Source of the DNA: Azospirillum tabaci
Lineage (GTDB): Bacteria > Pseudomonadota > Alphaproteobacteria > Azospirillales > Azospirillaceae
Length of the DNA: 64,000 nucleotides
Direction: 5' to 3'
Assembly: GCF_014596085.1 (NCBI RefSeq)
Contig: NZ_JACCJY010000002.1
Coordinates: 248,001 to 312,000, forward strand
Under the pieces are notes generated by a model. The model worked only from the letters and a program-made list of their open reading frames with translations, did no database searches and was not told the DNA's origin. Every line of letters begins with the position of its first letter. Within the stretch, counting starts at the first letter, position 1. The translations under genes were made by a program, and so were the position numbers. This document shows, piece by piece, positions 25,636-34,152 of this stretch.

Positions 25636-27658
25636 CGCCGGTTCTCTCGGCGTGGGAGTCCGCCGTGCCCGTCACCGACGGCTCCGACAGGACCGGCAGG
25701 GAGAACAGGAACACGGTGCCGCCGTCCGGCGCAGGCTCGAACCACAGGCGCCCCTGATGGTGTTCGATGATGGACCGGCAGATGTTCAGGCCCATGCCCA
25801 TGCCCTCGGTCTTCGTGGTGAAAAAAGGAGAAAACAGTTTTTCCGCATTTTCGGGCGAAATGCCACAACCGCGGTCCTGGATGCGCGTCAGGACGGCCCC
25901 GTCCAGCGCCTGCACCGTCACGCTCAGCCGGCGGCGGTCGCGGCGGGTCGAGGCCATGGCTTCGATGCCGTTGCGCATCAGGTTCACCACCACCTGCTGC
26001 AGCAGGATGCGGTCGGCCATCACCGCCGGAAGGCCACGCCCCGTCTCCAGCACCAGCCTCACCCCCTGCTGGCGGGCGTCGGCCTCCATCAGCGCCACAC
26101 AATCCTCCAGCACCTGCGACAGGCAGCAGAGAGCGACGTTCGGTTCGCTCTTGCGCACGAAGTCGTGGATCCGCCGGATGATCTGGCCGGCGCGCTTGGC
26201 CTGCCCGGACAGCTTCTCAAGGGCCGTGGCCAGCTCGTCCGGCCGGATGCTGCCGGCCTGGAGGCGGTTGAGACAGCCGGTGCAATAGCTGGCGATGGCC
26301 GACAGCGGCTGGTTCAGCTCATGCGCCAGGGTCGAGGCCATCTCGCCCATGGTGATGAGCCGCGCCGTCTGTTGGAGCCGCTCCTGCTGCTGCCGGGCCA
26401 GCTCCTCCGCCTTCTTGCGCTCGGTGATGTCGAGGACGGAGCCCATCCAGCCGGTGTGCCGCCCCTTGGCATCGATCAGTGGCGCCTCGTAGATCAGCGC
26501 GTCGAACCGCTCGCCGTTGGCCCGGCGGAAGCGCAACTCGAAGCCGTTGGCCGGCGCGTTGCCGGCCAGGACGGCGCGGAAGACCTCCTCGGTGTGGACG
26601 AGATCCTCGGGCAGCCAGTAGGGCATGATCGGCCCCGCCCCCACCAGCTCCTCCGCCGACCAGCCGACCATGCGGCAGAAGGCCGGATTCACATAGATGA
26701 TGCGGCCGTCCAGATCGCGGGCGCGCATGCCCACCGTCAGGCTGTCTTCCATCGCCTTGCGGAAGGCGTGCTCGGCGCGCAGGGCCTCCTCCGCCCGGAT
26801 GCGCCGGGCGATGTGGCGGCGCACCGCCCACAGGCTCCACAGGGCCGAAACGGTCAACGCGAAGATGGCCGCGATCAGGATGTTGCGCCCGAGGTTGCCG
26901 GAGAGCTGATGCAGCGTGGCGACCAGGGTCAGGCCGTGCCCCGGCGGATCGAAGGGCACGATGTGGCTGCGCCGCGGCTCCGGCATCGCGATGCGCGACT
27001 TGGTGCCCAGCACCGCCCCGTAGGGGTCGAGCACCTCCAGCTGGTAGCGCTGGGCGAACCACCAGGGGACGTGATGGGTCAGCAGGGCGTCGATCGACAG
27101 CACCCCGGCAAGCGCGCCCGCGAACTCCTGCCCACGGAAGATGGGGATAACGATCTCGAAGGCGGTGTCCGCGGCTCCCAGCCGATAGGGCGCCGAGTAG
27201 GCCCGCCGGCCCGAGGAGCGGGCGATCAGGAAAGCGTCCGCGCGGGGGCTGGGACCGAAGGCGTCGTCCAAGGCCGGCCCATCGTCCACCGGCGGTTCCG
27301 ACCGCACCGGACGGCCCTGCGCGTCCAGCCGCACCACGCGCTGAATCGCCGGATTGACCGTGACGATGTGGCGCGCCATCACCGAGTAGTTCACCGGGGT
27401 GGTGTCCTCGCGCCCCAGCGATTCGGCGAGATACTGCAGCTTCTCCTCGTCGGAGGTGAGCTGGAAATGCAGGTTCTGCTCGACCCACAGCACGTCCTTG
27501 ATGAGGGTGAGCGTCTCCTCCTCCCGCTCGCTGCGGTGGAGCACCCACAGGAAGACGCCGAACAGCAGGACGACCAGCGCCATCGCCACGATCGGCATGG
27601 CCTGCACCGGGCCGCGCTGGCCGAGGCCGTAGGCGGTGTTGGCCGCACCGCCGGTCAT
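25628..27658 (-). CDS. dctS: DctS-like sensor histidine kinase (Cache, PAS, FixL-type kinase)
   Basis: About 676 residues. A first membrane helix (~20-42), a periplasmic double-Cache-like sensor with IVTVNPAIQRVVRLD, a second helix (~265-290), a PAS domain with PAC (IIYVNPAFCRMVGWSAEEL to LDITERKKAEEL), then a FixL/DctS-type kinase with His in STLAHELNQPLSAIASY, N box NLMRNGIEAM, G1 DRGCGIS and the SPFFTTKTEGMGMGLNIC lid. DctS proteins sense C4-dicarboxylates. The gene is divergent from dctP with about 150 bases between, and overlaps its regulator. The ATG at 27658 is taken; a TTG at 27688 is possible and neither has a strong ribosome site. Confidence 0.87.
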   Translation of the reverse strand: MTGGAANTAYGLGQRGPVQAMPIVAMALVVLLFGVFLWVLHRSEREEETLTLIKDVLWVEQNLHFQLTSDEEKLQYLAESLGREDTTPVNYSVMARHIVTVNPAIQRVVRLDAQGRPVRSEPPVDDGPALDDAFGPSPRADAFLIARSSGRRAYSAPYRLGAADTAFEIVIPIFRGQEFAGALAGVLSIDALLTHHVPWWFAQRYQLEVLDPYGAVLGTKSRIAMPEPRRSHIVPFDPPGHGLTLVATLHQLSGNLGRNILIAAIFALTVSALWSLWAVRRHIARRIRAEEALRAEHAFRKAMEDSLTVGMRARDLDGRIIYVNPAFCRMVGWSAEELVGAGPIMPYWLPEDLVHTEEVFRAVLAGNAPANGFELRFRRANGERFDALIYEAPLIDAKGRHTGWMGSVLDITERKKAEELARQQQERLQQTARLITMGEMASTLAHELNQPLSAIASYCTGCLNRLQAGSIRPDELATALEKLSGQAKRAGQIIRRIHDFVRKSEPNVALCCLSQVLEDCVALMEADARQQGVRLVLETGRGLPAVMADRILLQQVVVNLMRNGIEAMASTRRDRRRLSVTVQALDGAVLTRIQDRGCGISPENAEKLFSPFFTTKTEGMGMGLNICRSIIEHHQGRLWFEPAPDGGTVFLFSLPVLSEPSVTGTADSHAERTGDV

Positions 27659-27808
27659 GGGGGGGAGAGGTGTTGGCACGGCAACCAATGCGTTACGTTC
27701 TCAGCTACGGATTTCCACAATAGCGTCGGGGGTGAAATTATCGAACAATGAAAGAATATCAAAGGCCGGACCATCAGTCTGACCAATAACAAGTGGAGGA
27801 TGACCCCT

Positions 27809-28819
27809 ATGAAGCTCGTTTCGCTGCTGTGCGCCACCGTTGCCGCCGGCTGCCTGATGGCCGCCACCGCCGCCACCGCGCAGGAGCCGATCGTCATCAA
27901 GTTCAGCCACGTCGTCGCTCCGGAGACCCCGAAGGGCAAGGGCGCCGAGAAGTTCAAGCAGCTGGCCGAGCAGCGCACCGGCGGCAAGGTGAAGGTCGAG
28001 GTTTACCCGAACAGCCAGCTCTACAAGGACAAGGAGGAGCTGGAGGCCCTGCAGCTCGGCGCCGTGCAGATGCTGGCCCCGTCGCTGGCCAAGTTCGGCC
28101 CGCTGGGCGCCAAGGAATTCGAGATCTTCGACCTGCCCTACATCTTCCCCTGCAAGGCCGCCCTGGTGAAGGTCACCACCGGCACGATCGGCAAGCAGCT
28201 GTTCCAGAAGCTGGAGAACAAGGGCATCACCGGCCTGGCCTATTGGGACAACGGCTTCAAGATCATGAGCGCCAACAAGCCGCTGCACGCCACGGCGGAC
28301 TTCAAGGGCCTGAAGATGCGCATCCAGTCGTCGAAGGTGCTGGACGCGCAGATGCGCGCGCTCGGCGCCCTGCCGCAGGTGATGGCCTTCTCCGAGGTCT
28401 ATCAGGCGCTGCAGACCGGCGTCGTCGACGGCACCGAGAACCCGCCGTCCAACATGTACACCCAGAAGATGCACGAGGTGCAGAGCCACGCCACGCTCTC
28501 CGACCACGGCTATCTGGGCTACGCGGTCATCGTGAACAAGAAGTTCTGGGACGGCCTGCCGGCCGACGTCCGCACCCAGCTCGACGGCGCGATGAAGGAG
28601 GCGACCGAGTACGCCAACAACATCGCCCAGGAAGAGAACGACAAGGCGCTGGAGGCGATGAAGGCCGCCGGCAAGACCAAGTTCTACGAGCTGACCAAGG
28701 ACGAGCGCGCGTCGTGGCGTCAGGCCATGCTGCCGGTCCATGAGGACATGGCGTCGCGCGTCGGCAAGGAACTGCTGGCGAGCATCAAGACCGAGACCGA
28801 CGCCGCCAAGTGCGAGTGA
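27809..28819 (+). CDS. dctP: TRAP transporter substrate-binding protein (C4-dicarboxylates)
   Basis: Periplasmic receptor of the DctPQM TRAP system. 336 residues with a signal peptide (MKLVSLLCATVAAGCLMAA, cleavage near TAQEP). DctP-family features include IKFSHVVAPETPKGKGAEKF, the substrate-binding Arg in FKGLKMRIQSSKVLDAQM, ALPQVMAFSEVYQALQTGVVDG and ENPPSNMYTQKMHE, a close match to the dicarboxylate subgroup. The ATG at 27809 is used since GGAGG is spaced 9 bases from it; ATG 27800 overlaps the ribosome site. Divergent from dctS; first gene of dctP-dctQ-dctM. Confidence 0.94.
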   Translation: MKLVSLLCATVAAGCLMAATAATAQEPIVIKFSHVVAPETPKGKGAEKFKQLAEQRTGGKVKVEVYPNSQLYKDKEELEALQLGAVQMLAPSLAKFGPLGAKEFEIFDLPYIFPCKAALVKVTTGTIGKQLFQKLENKGITGLAYWDNGFKIMSANKPLHATADFKGLKMRIQSSKVLDAQMRALGALPQVMAFSEVYQALQTGVVDGTENPPSNMYTQKMHEVQSHATLSDHGYLGYAVIVNKKFWDGLPADVRTQLDGAMKEATEYANNIAQEENDKALEAMKAAGKTKFYELTKDERASWRQAMLPVHEDMASRVGKELLASIKTETDAAKCE

Positions 28820-28832
28820 CACGGTTCGGGTA

Positions 28833-28855
28833 ACCGGGCGGCACCCCCGCCCGGT
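28833..28855 (+). promoter_or_regulatory. Intercistronic hairpin between dctP and dctQ
   Basis: A perfect 9-base stem ACCGGGCGG/CCGCCCGGT with a five-base loop, 14 bases after the dctP stop and with no T run. In binding-protein operons such hairpins stabilise or partially terminate the message so that the receptor is made in excess over the membrane subunits; that role is inferred here. Confidence 0.6.
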
Positions 28856-28941
28856 CTTCGAAGAAAAGAAAACGAAAGCACGGCCTTCGGCAAGCGCCCG
28901 CACATTTGACGCGGGCGCTTCCTCCTGCGCGCGGAGCCACC

Positions 28942-29628
28942 ATGCCCATGAAAATCCTAGACCATCTGGAGGAGATTCTTATCGCCTTCCTGATGGCCGC
29001 GGCAACGACGATCATCTTCGTCGCTGTCGTCCACCGTTATGCGTCCGGCATCCCCGTCATCCAGGACTACATTCTGCATTGGAATCTGGCCTGGGCGCAG
29101 GAGCTGTGCATTTACATGTTCGTCTGGATGGCGAAGTTCGGCGCCGCGTACGGCGTTCGCACCGGCATCCATGTGGGCGTGGACGTGCTCATCAACAAGC
29201 TGTCCGTCCCGATGCGGTCGAAGTTCATCGTGTTCGGCCTGCTGGCCGGCGCGACGTTCACCGGCGTGGTCGGCACGATGGGCTCCACCTTCGTCTGGCA
29301 CATGTCGGACACCGAGCAGGTCTCGGCGGACCTCGAATGGCCGATGTGGATCATCTATCTGGCGATCCCGCTCGGCTCCTACCTGATGTGCTTCCGCTTC
29401 CTTCAGGTGATGGTGAACTTCCTGCGCACCGGCGAGTTGCCGCACCACGACCACGGCCATGTCGAGGGTCTTGAGGAGGACACCACCGACCCGCAGCGCG
29501 CCGCGCAGGATGTTAACTGGTTCGAGATGGACGACAACCTGCACCCGCACGACATCGCCCATCATGAAGGCCGCAAGCCCGGCAGCGCCGGCAACGCCGG
29601 CACGGGACCAAAGGAGAACGACCGATGA
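28942..29628 (+). CDS. dctQ: TRAP transporter small membrane subunit with His-rich C-terminal tail
   Basis: A 228-residue DctQ-type subunit with four hydrophobic helices (from ILIAFLMAAATTIIFVAVV to IIYLAIPLGSYLMCFRFL) and the family features QELCIYMFVWMAKFGAAYGVR and HVGVDVL. It is longer than most DctQ because of a ~60-residue hydrophilic tail rich in His, Asp and Glu (HHDHGH, HPHDIAHHEG). GGAG lies about 6 bases before the ATG. Its stop overlaps the dctM start in ATGA, so the two subunits are translationally coupled. Confidence 0.92.
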   Translation: MPMKILDHLEEILIAFLMAAATTIIFVAVVHRYASGIPVIQDYILHWNLAWAQELCIYMFVWMAKFGAAYGVRTGIHVGVDVLINKLSVPMRSKFIVFGLLAGATFTGVVGTMGSTFVWHMSDTEQVSADLEWPMWIIYLAIPLGSYLMCFRFLQVMVNFLRTGELPHHDHGHVEGLEEDTTDPQRAAQDVNWFEMDDNLHPHDIAHHEGRKPGSAGNAGTGPKENDR

Positions 29629-30923
29629 ACGCCGCCATCATCTTCGGCCTTCTGCTGGTCCTGATGCTCACCGGCATGCCGATCTCGATCTCGCTTGGCC
29701 TGACGGTTCTGACCTTCCTCTTCACCATGACCCATGTGCCGATCGAGGCCGTGGCGCTGAAGCTGTTCACCGGCATCGAGAAGTTCGAGATCATGGCGAT
29801 CCCGTTCTTCATCCTGGCCGGCAACTTCCTGACGCACGGCGGCGTGGCCCGGCGCATGATCAACTTCGCCACGGCGATGGTCGGCCACTGGCACGGCGGC
29901 CTCGGCCTTGCCGGCGTGATGGGCTGCGCCCTGTTCGCGGCGGTGTCCGGCTCCAGCCCGGCGACGGTGGTGGCCATCGGCTCCATCGTGCTTCCGGCGA
30001 TGGTCGCCCAGGGCTTTCCGAAGCAGTTCGGCGCCGGCGTCATCACCACCTCGGGCGCGCTGGGCATCCTGATCCCGCCGTCCATCGTGATGGTGATGTA
30101 CTCGGTCGCCACCAGCGGCAGCCCGCATGCCGCCTCGGTCGGCCAGCTCTTCATGGCGGGCGTCATCCCCGGCCTGATGCTGGCCTTCGTGCTGGGCGGC
30201 GTCACCTGGTATCGCGCGCGCAAGTTCGGCTATCCGCGCCTGCCGAAGGCCAGCTTGGCCCAGCGCCTGAAGGCTCTGCGTGAAGCGATCTGGGGCCTCC
30301 TGCTGATCGTCATCGTCATCGGCGGCATCTATTCGGGCGTCTTCACGCCGACCGAGGCCGCGGCGATGAGCGCCGTCTACGCCTTCATCATCGCGGTCTT
30401 CGTCTACAAGGACATGCCGCTGCGCGGCGTGCCGAAGGTGCTGCTGTCCTCGGCCAGCATGTCGGCGATGCTGCTCTACATCATCACGAACGCGGTGCTG
30501 TTCTCGTTCGTGCTGACGTCGGAGAACATTCCGCAGGGCATCGCCGACTGGATCGTCGGCCAGGGGCTGGGCGTGATCGCCTTCCTTCTGGTGACGAACA
30601 TCCTGCTGCTGATGGCCGGCAACTTCATGGAGCCGTCGTCGATCGTGCTGATCATGGCGCCGATCCTGTTCCCGGTCGCCATCAAGCTGGGCATCGACCC
30701 GGTCCATTTCGGCATCATGATGGTCGTGAACATGGAGGTCGGCATGTGCCACCCGCCGGTGGGCCTGAACCTCTACGTCGCGTCGGGCATCACCAAGATG
30801 GGCATCACCGAGCTGACCGTGGCCGTCTGGCCGTGGCTGCTGGCGATGCTGGGCTTCCTGGTGCTGATCACCTACGTGCCGATCATCTCCACCTGGCTGC
30901 CGCGCGCGCTGGGGATGATGTAA
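29625..30923 (+). CDS. dctM: TRAP transporter large membrane subunit
   Basis: The 432-residue ion-coupled permease of the DctPQM system, with about 12 hydrophobic segments. It begins MNAAIIFGLLLVLMLTGMPI and contains DctM signatures such as FFILAGNFLTHGGVARRMI, GCALFAAVSGSSPATVVAIG, GALGILIPPSIVMVMYS, and the C-terminal NMEVGMCHPPVGLNLYVAS. The start overlaps dctQ by four bases. A strong perfect-palindrome terminator follows. Together with dctP/dctQ this imports succinate, fumarate or malate using a sodium or proton gradient; regulation is expected from the divergent DctS/DctR. Confidence 0.95.
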   Translation: MNAAIIFGLLLVLMLTGMPISISLGLTVLTFLFTMTHVPIEAVALKLFTGIEKFEIMAIPFFILAGNFLTHGGVARRMINFATAMVGHWHGGLGLAGVMGCALFAAVSGSSPATVVAIGSIVLPAMVAQGFPKQFGAGVITTSGALGILIPPSIVMVMYSVATSGSPHAASVGQLFMAGVIPGLMLAFVLGGVTWYRARKFGYPRLPKASLAQRLKALREAIWGLLLIVIVIGGIYSGVFTPTEAAAMSAVYAFIIAVFVYKDMPLRGVPKVLLSSASMSAMLLYIITNAVLFSFVLTSENIPQGIADWIVGQGLGVIAFLLVTNILLLMAGNFMEPSSIVLIMAPILFPVAIKLGIDPVHFGIMMVVNMEVGMCHPPVGLNLYVASGITKMGITELTVAVWPWLLAMLGFLVLITYVPIISTWLPRALGMM

Positions 30924-30950
30924 CCCATCGTCCCCGGGCGAAGGCCCATA

Positions 30951-30988
30951 AGGAAAACCCCTCGCCGGAGCGCTCCGGCGAGGGGTTT
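30951..30988 (+). terminator. Bidirectional terminator, perfect 38-base palindrome
   Basis: Two 19-base arms beginning GAAAACCCCTCGCCGGAGC are exact reverse complements with no spacer. The stem ends in TTTT and further T/C, 27 bases after the dctM stop, and its A run serves the convergent phnA-like gene. Confidence 0.93.
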
Positions 30989-31014
30989 TCTCTTTTCGGG
31001 GAAGCCGGAGGACG

Positions 31015-31371
31015 TCACGCCTTCTTGACGAATTCCGACTTCAGATTCATCGCGCCGATGCCGTCGATCTTGCAGGCGATGTTGTGGCCGTCCGCCCCGT
31101 CGACCAGACGGATGTTCTTTACCTTGGTGCCGCCCTTGACGACCAGGGACGAGCCCTTGACCTTCAGATCCTTGATGACGGTCACCGCGTCGCCGTCGCT
31201 CAGGACATTCCCGTTGGCGTCCCGCACTCCCTGGTCCGCCGCTGCGTCCGCGCCCGCGCCGCCCTCGGCCTGCGGGTTCCATTCATGGGCGCATTCGGGG
31301 CAGATCCACAGCATGCCGTCCTGATAGACATGCTCGGAGTTGCATTTCGGGCACTTCAATCCGTCGTCCAT
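31015..31371 (-). CDS. YjdM/PhnA family zinc-ribbon protein
   Basis: A 118-residue protein with an N-terminal zinc ribbon ([15 protein letters not shown] ... ICPECAHEW) and a C-terminal SH3-like KOW-type domain ([20 protein letters not shown] and [17 protein letters not shown]), exactly the YjdM/PhnA arrangement. Despite the old name, it is not phosphonoacetate hydrolase and its role remains unclear. The ATG at 31371 has GAGGA 6 bases upstream. A ~20-residue Ala/Gly/Asp-rich linker between the domains is longer than in E. coli YjdM. Confidence 0.92.
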   Translation of the reverse strand: MDDGLKCPKCNSEHVYQDGMLWICPECAHEWNPQAEGGAGADAAADQGVRDANGNVLSDGDAVTVIKDLKVKGSSLVVKGGTKVKNIRLVDGADGHNIACKIDGIGAMNLKSEFVKKA

Positions 31372-31490
31372 ATCATCCTCGCCAATCGGGAGCGGCATCC
31401 TAGTGCGGCGAGGCAAAATCCGGAAACGCAACTTGCCCGCGGCGGGCATGCGCGCCCATCGCAGGCAAGTTGCGTGTCATTGCAGGCCGC

Positions 31491-33104
31491 TTACGCCGCC
31501 TTGATCGAGGCCAGGAACCTCTGCACCTCATCGCGCAGATCGACGAAGCGCGCCTGGAGGGTCTGGGCGACCTCCACCGACTCGCGGGCCGCCGCCGCCA
31601 CCTCCGCCGAGGCGTCGGATGCGACCGCGATGCTGCGGGTCACGGTGTCGGCCTCCCCCGCCACGGTGCGGACCCTTTCGGCGATTTCACCGGTCGCCGC
31701 CAACTGCTGCTGGACCGCAGCGGCGATCTCCGCCGAGCGCTGGCTGAGCTGGCCGATGGTTTCGGTGATGGCGCCGATGGCGGAGACGGTTTCCTGGGTC
31801 ACCGACTGGATGGCGCCGATCTGGGTGGCGATCTCCTCCGTCGCCTTGGCGGTCTGGCTGGCGAGGTTCTTCACCTCGCTCGCCACCACCGCGAAGCCCT
31901 TGCCGGCTTCCCCGGCCCGCGCCGCCTCGATGGTCGCGTTCAAGGCCAGAAGGTTGGTTTGGCCGGCGATGGAGGTGATGAGGCTGGTGATCTCACCGAT
32001 CTTGGCGGCGCCGGCGGCCAGCGCCTCCACCGTCTTGCGGCTGGCGTCGGCGCGGTCGATGGCTTGTGCGGAGATGGCGACCGACTGCTTCACGCTCTCC
32101 GCGATGCTGCGGATCGACTGGGTGAGCTGCTCGGCCGCCGCGCTGGCCGTCTGAACGGTGCGGCTGGTCTCGTCGGCGGCGCCGGCCACCGAGGCGTTGC
32201 ACTGGTCGGCGCGCAGCGCGCTGTCCAGCATGCTGCCGGCGCTGCCCTTCATCTGCGAGGCGGCGGTGGAGGCCTCGCCGACCGTCGCCTGGACCGAGCG
32301 GTCGAAGGCGGCGGCAAGGCGGGTCAGCCGCTCGCCGCGCTGCGCCTCCTCCGCCTGCCGGGCCAGCTTCTCGGCTTCGAGCCGCTGGCGGTGCTGGGCG
32401 TTCTGGCGCAGCATGTCGATGGTGCGGGCCATGGCGCCCATCTCGTCGCGGCGGTCCAGGGCCGGCACGGCGACGGCATAGTCGCCCTCAGCCAGCCGCC
32501 CGACCATGGCGGTGATCTGCATCAGCGGGCGGGTGATGGCCGACACGACGAGGTAGAGCGCCGCCATGATGGCGAGGAAGGCGACCGCCCCGACCGCGAT
32601 CTGGGTCACCGCGTCGGCGGTCACGCGCGCCTCCACCCGGTCCGTGCGCAGGCGCAGGACGAACTCGCCGATGGTCTTGCGCTGGCCGGCCTGCCCGCCG
32701 ACGATGGGCTTGATCACCTCGATGAAGCCCTTCACGGCCTTGGTGTCGCCGACCTCGGCGACCACCTTGGCCTTGTCGTCGCGCACCTGGGCGCCGAGGA
32801 AATCGGGATCGGAGGACGGCGCCCTGGCGACCTCGCGCACCTGTTCGGTGTCGAAGTCGTAGAGCGGGATCGCCGCGGCGCGGGCCTGGAGCGAGGCCAC
32901 CATATCGGCCCGCGCCGCCAGTGTCTCCTTGGCCTGGGTCGCCGAGCCGTGCACCCCCCAGGCAATGGCCAGCACCTGATAAACGAGCAACACGCCGCCG
33001 ATCAGCAGCATCGCCCGCAGGCGCAGCCCCAAACCACCGCCCTGAATTCCGCTGTCCTGGATTCCGCCGTCCTGAATTCCGCCTGCCACCCCGCTGACCG
33101 TCAT
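31491..33104 (-). CDS. Methyl-accepting chemotaxis protein
   Basis: A 537-residue chemoreceptor. After a Gly/Ile/Gln/Asp repeat segment (residues 8-24) come a transmembrane helix (~30-50), a ~120-residue periplasmic sensor, a second helix ([21 protein letters not shown]), a HAMP domain ([20 protein letters not shown]) and a long cytoplasmic coiled coil with the signalling hairpin [20 protein letters not shown] then [15 protein letters not shown]. No CheR-binding pentapeptide is visible at the C-terminus. The ligand is unknown. Azospirillum-type genomes have many such receptors for aerotaxis and root exudates. Confidence 0.94.
   Translation of the reverse strand: MTVSGVAGGIQDGGIQDSGIQGGGLGLRLRAMLLIGGVLLVYQVLAIAWGVHGSATQAKETLAARADMVASLQARAAAIPLYDFDTEQVREVARAPSSDPDFLGAQVRDDKAKVVAEVGDTKAVKGFIEVIKPIVGGQAGQRKTIGEFVLRLRTDRVEARVTADAVTQIAVGAVAFLAIMAALYLVVSAITRPLMQITAMVGRLAEGDYAVAVPALDRRDEMGAMARTIDMLRQNAQHRQRLEAEKLARQAEEAQRGERLTRLAAAFDRSVQATVGEASTAASQMKGSAGSMLDSALRADQCNASVAGAADETSRTVQTASAAAEQLTQSIRSIAESVKQSVAISAQAIDRADASRKTVEALAAGAAKIGEITSLITSIAGQTNLLALNATIEAARAGEAGKGFAVVASEVKNLASQTAKATEEIATQIGAIQSVTQETVSAIGAITETIGQLSQRSAEIAAAVQQQLAATGEIAERVRTVAGEADTVTRSIAVASDASAEVAAAARESVEVAQTLQARFVDLRDEVQRFLASIKAA
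33041..33085 (-). repeat. Three 15-base tandem repeats inside the chemoreceptor gene
   Basis: Units CCTGAATTCCGCTGT, CCTGGATTCCGCCGT and CCTGAATTCCGCCTG follow each other without gaps. They encode the Gly-Ile-Gln-Asp-rich segment before the first membrane helix. In-frame gain or loss of units would change only this N-terminal cytoplasmic tail. Confidence 0.85.
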
Positions 33105-33173
33105 GATCCGCCCTTTTTCTTTCTGAACAACAGGTTGCCTAACGGTCGGCGCCCGACGGCGCCCGCCTCGGCG

Positions 33174-33929
33174 CTATTGGGTCGCCTTGAACCCGGCTTC
33201 GAGCTTTGCCAGAACCGCGGCGGCGTCCGGAGTCTTCTTCGACACCACGATGTAGACGTCCAGGCTCTGGACCGGCGTCGCCTTCAGGTCGGCGAGCGTC
33301 TTCCCGCCCAGCGCCTGCTGCATCGGCAGCGAATATTGCAGCAGGGTCGGCGCCCGCCCGGCCTGGAGAAGCTGCAGCGCCTGGTCGGCGGTGCGCGCGT
33401 CGACCAGCTGCACCTTGTTGGCCGGGTCCTCCATCCAAGCGCGCCAGCCGCCATAAGAATAGCCGTTCAGCGCGATGACCGCCTTGCCCGACAGATCCTC
33501 CTTCGCCTTCACCGCCGGGGCTTCGCCGATGCCGTAGGCGTTCAGCTCGATCCGGGCGATCGGGGCGGCGCTGATCAGCGTGGTTCCGTCGAATTCCTTG
33601 ACCGTGCGGATGCCCAGGAAAATGTTGAACTCGCCCTCCGCGATGCCGGAGAAGAGGCGGCGGGCCGGGGCTGATTCGGCGGTGTAGGCGACGCCGGCGG
33701 CCTTGGCCGCCTTGTCGAAGGCTTCGATCAGGCTGCCCTTCGCGGCCCCACCGTCGGTCTGGGTGTAAGGCGGGAATTCCACATAGCCGAGCTTGACGCC
33801 GTCCGCCCGCGCCGTGGCGATCCCCGGAGCGGCCATACCGGCAACGGCTCCGACCATGGCTCCGAACAGGCTGGCGAACACCCCGGCCCGCAGCGTCCGC
33901 CGGGCGCCTCCGGCAACATTCGCGATCAT
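33174..33929 (-). CDS. Periplasmic substrate-binding protein (family 3-like)
   Basis: A 251-residue exported protein with signal peptide (RTLRAGVFASLFGAMVGAVA, cleavage near ARADG). The mature sequence begins VKLGYVEFPPYTQTDGGAAK, the typical start of SBP_bac_3 domains, with FNIFLGIRTVKEF and YSLPMQQALGG later. GGGGAAG precedes the ATG at 33929. No ABC transporter genes are adjacent, and the chemoreceptor next door is on the same strand, so it could feed chemotaxis or sensing as well as transport. The ligand cannot be inferred. Confidence 0.8.
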   Translation of the reverse strand: MIANVAGGARRTLRAGVFASLFGAMVGAVAGMAAPGIATARADGVKLGYVEFPPYTQTDGGAAKGSLIEAFDKAAKAAGVAYTAESAPARRLFSGIAEGEFNIFLGIRTVKEFDGTTLISAAPIARIELNAYGIGEAPAVKAKEDLSGKAVIALNGYSYGGWRAWMEDPANKVQLVDARTADQALQLLQAGRAPTLLQYSLPMQQALGGKTLADLKATPVQSLDVYIVVSKKTPDAAAVLAKLEAGFKATQ

Positions 33930-34152
33930 ACGGCTTCCCCTTGCAGTGTCGTTGCATGCTTCCGGCGGACCAGAAGCCGCCATTTGCGAGCATTTTTTAG
34001 GAAACATACCTCTTTCCGAGACGCACCTCCACAAGGATAGGGCTGCAATATTGAAATCTGATGGCAGTCCTTAAACAATCCTGACCGGTTGCGGAAAGCT
34101 GGACGCCGGACATAAGCTGACCTCCGCTTTTCCCGCGCCGAGGCGTCCTCCC

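Noticed and set aside
27674..27690. Possible sigma-54 promoter (TGGCAC) between dctS and dctP
   Set aside because: The TTGC half is missing at the required spacing.
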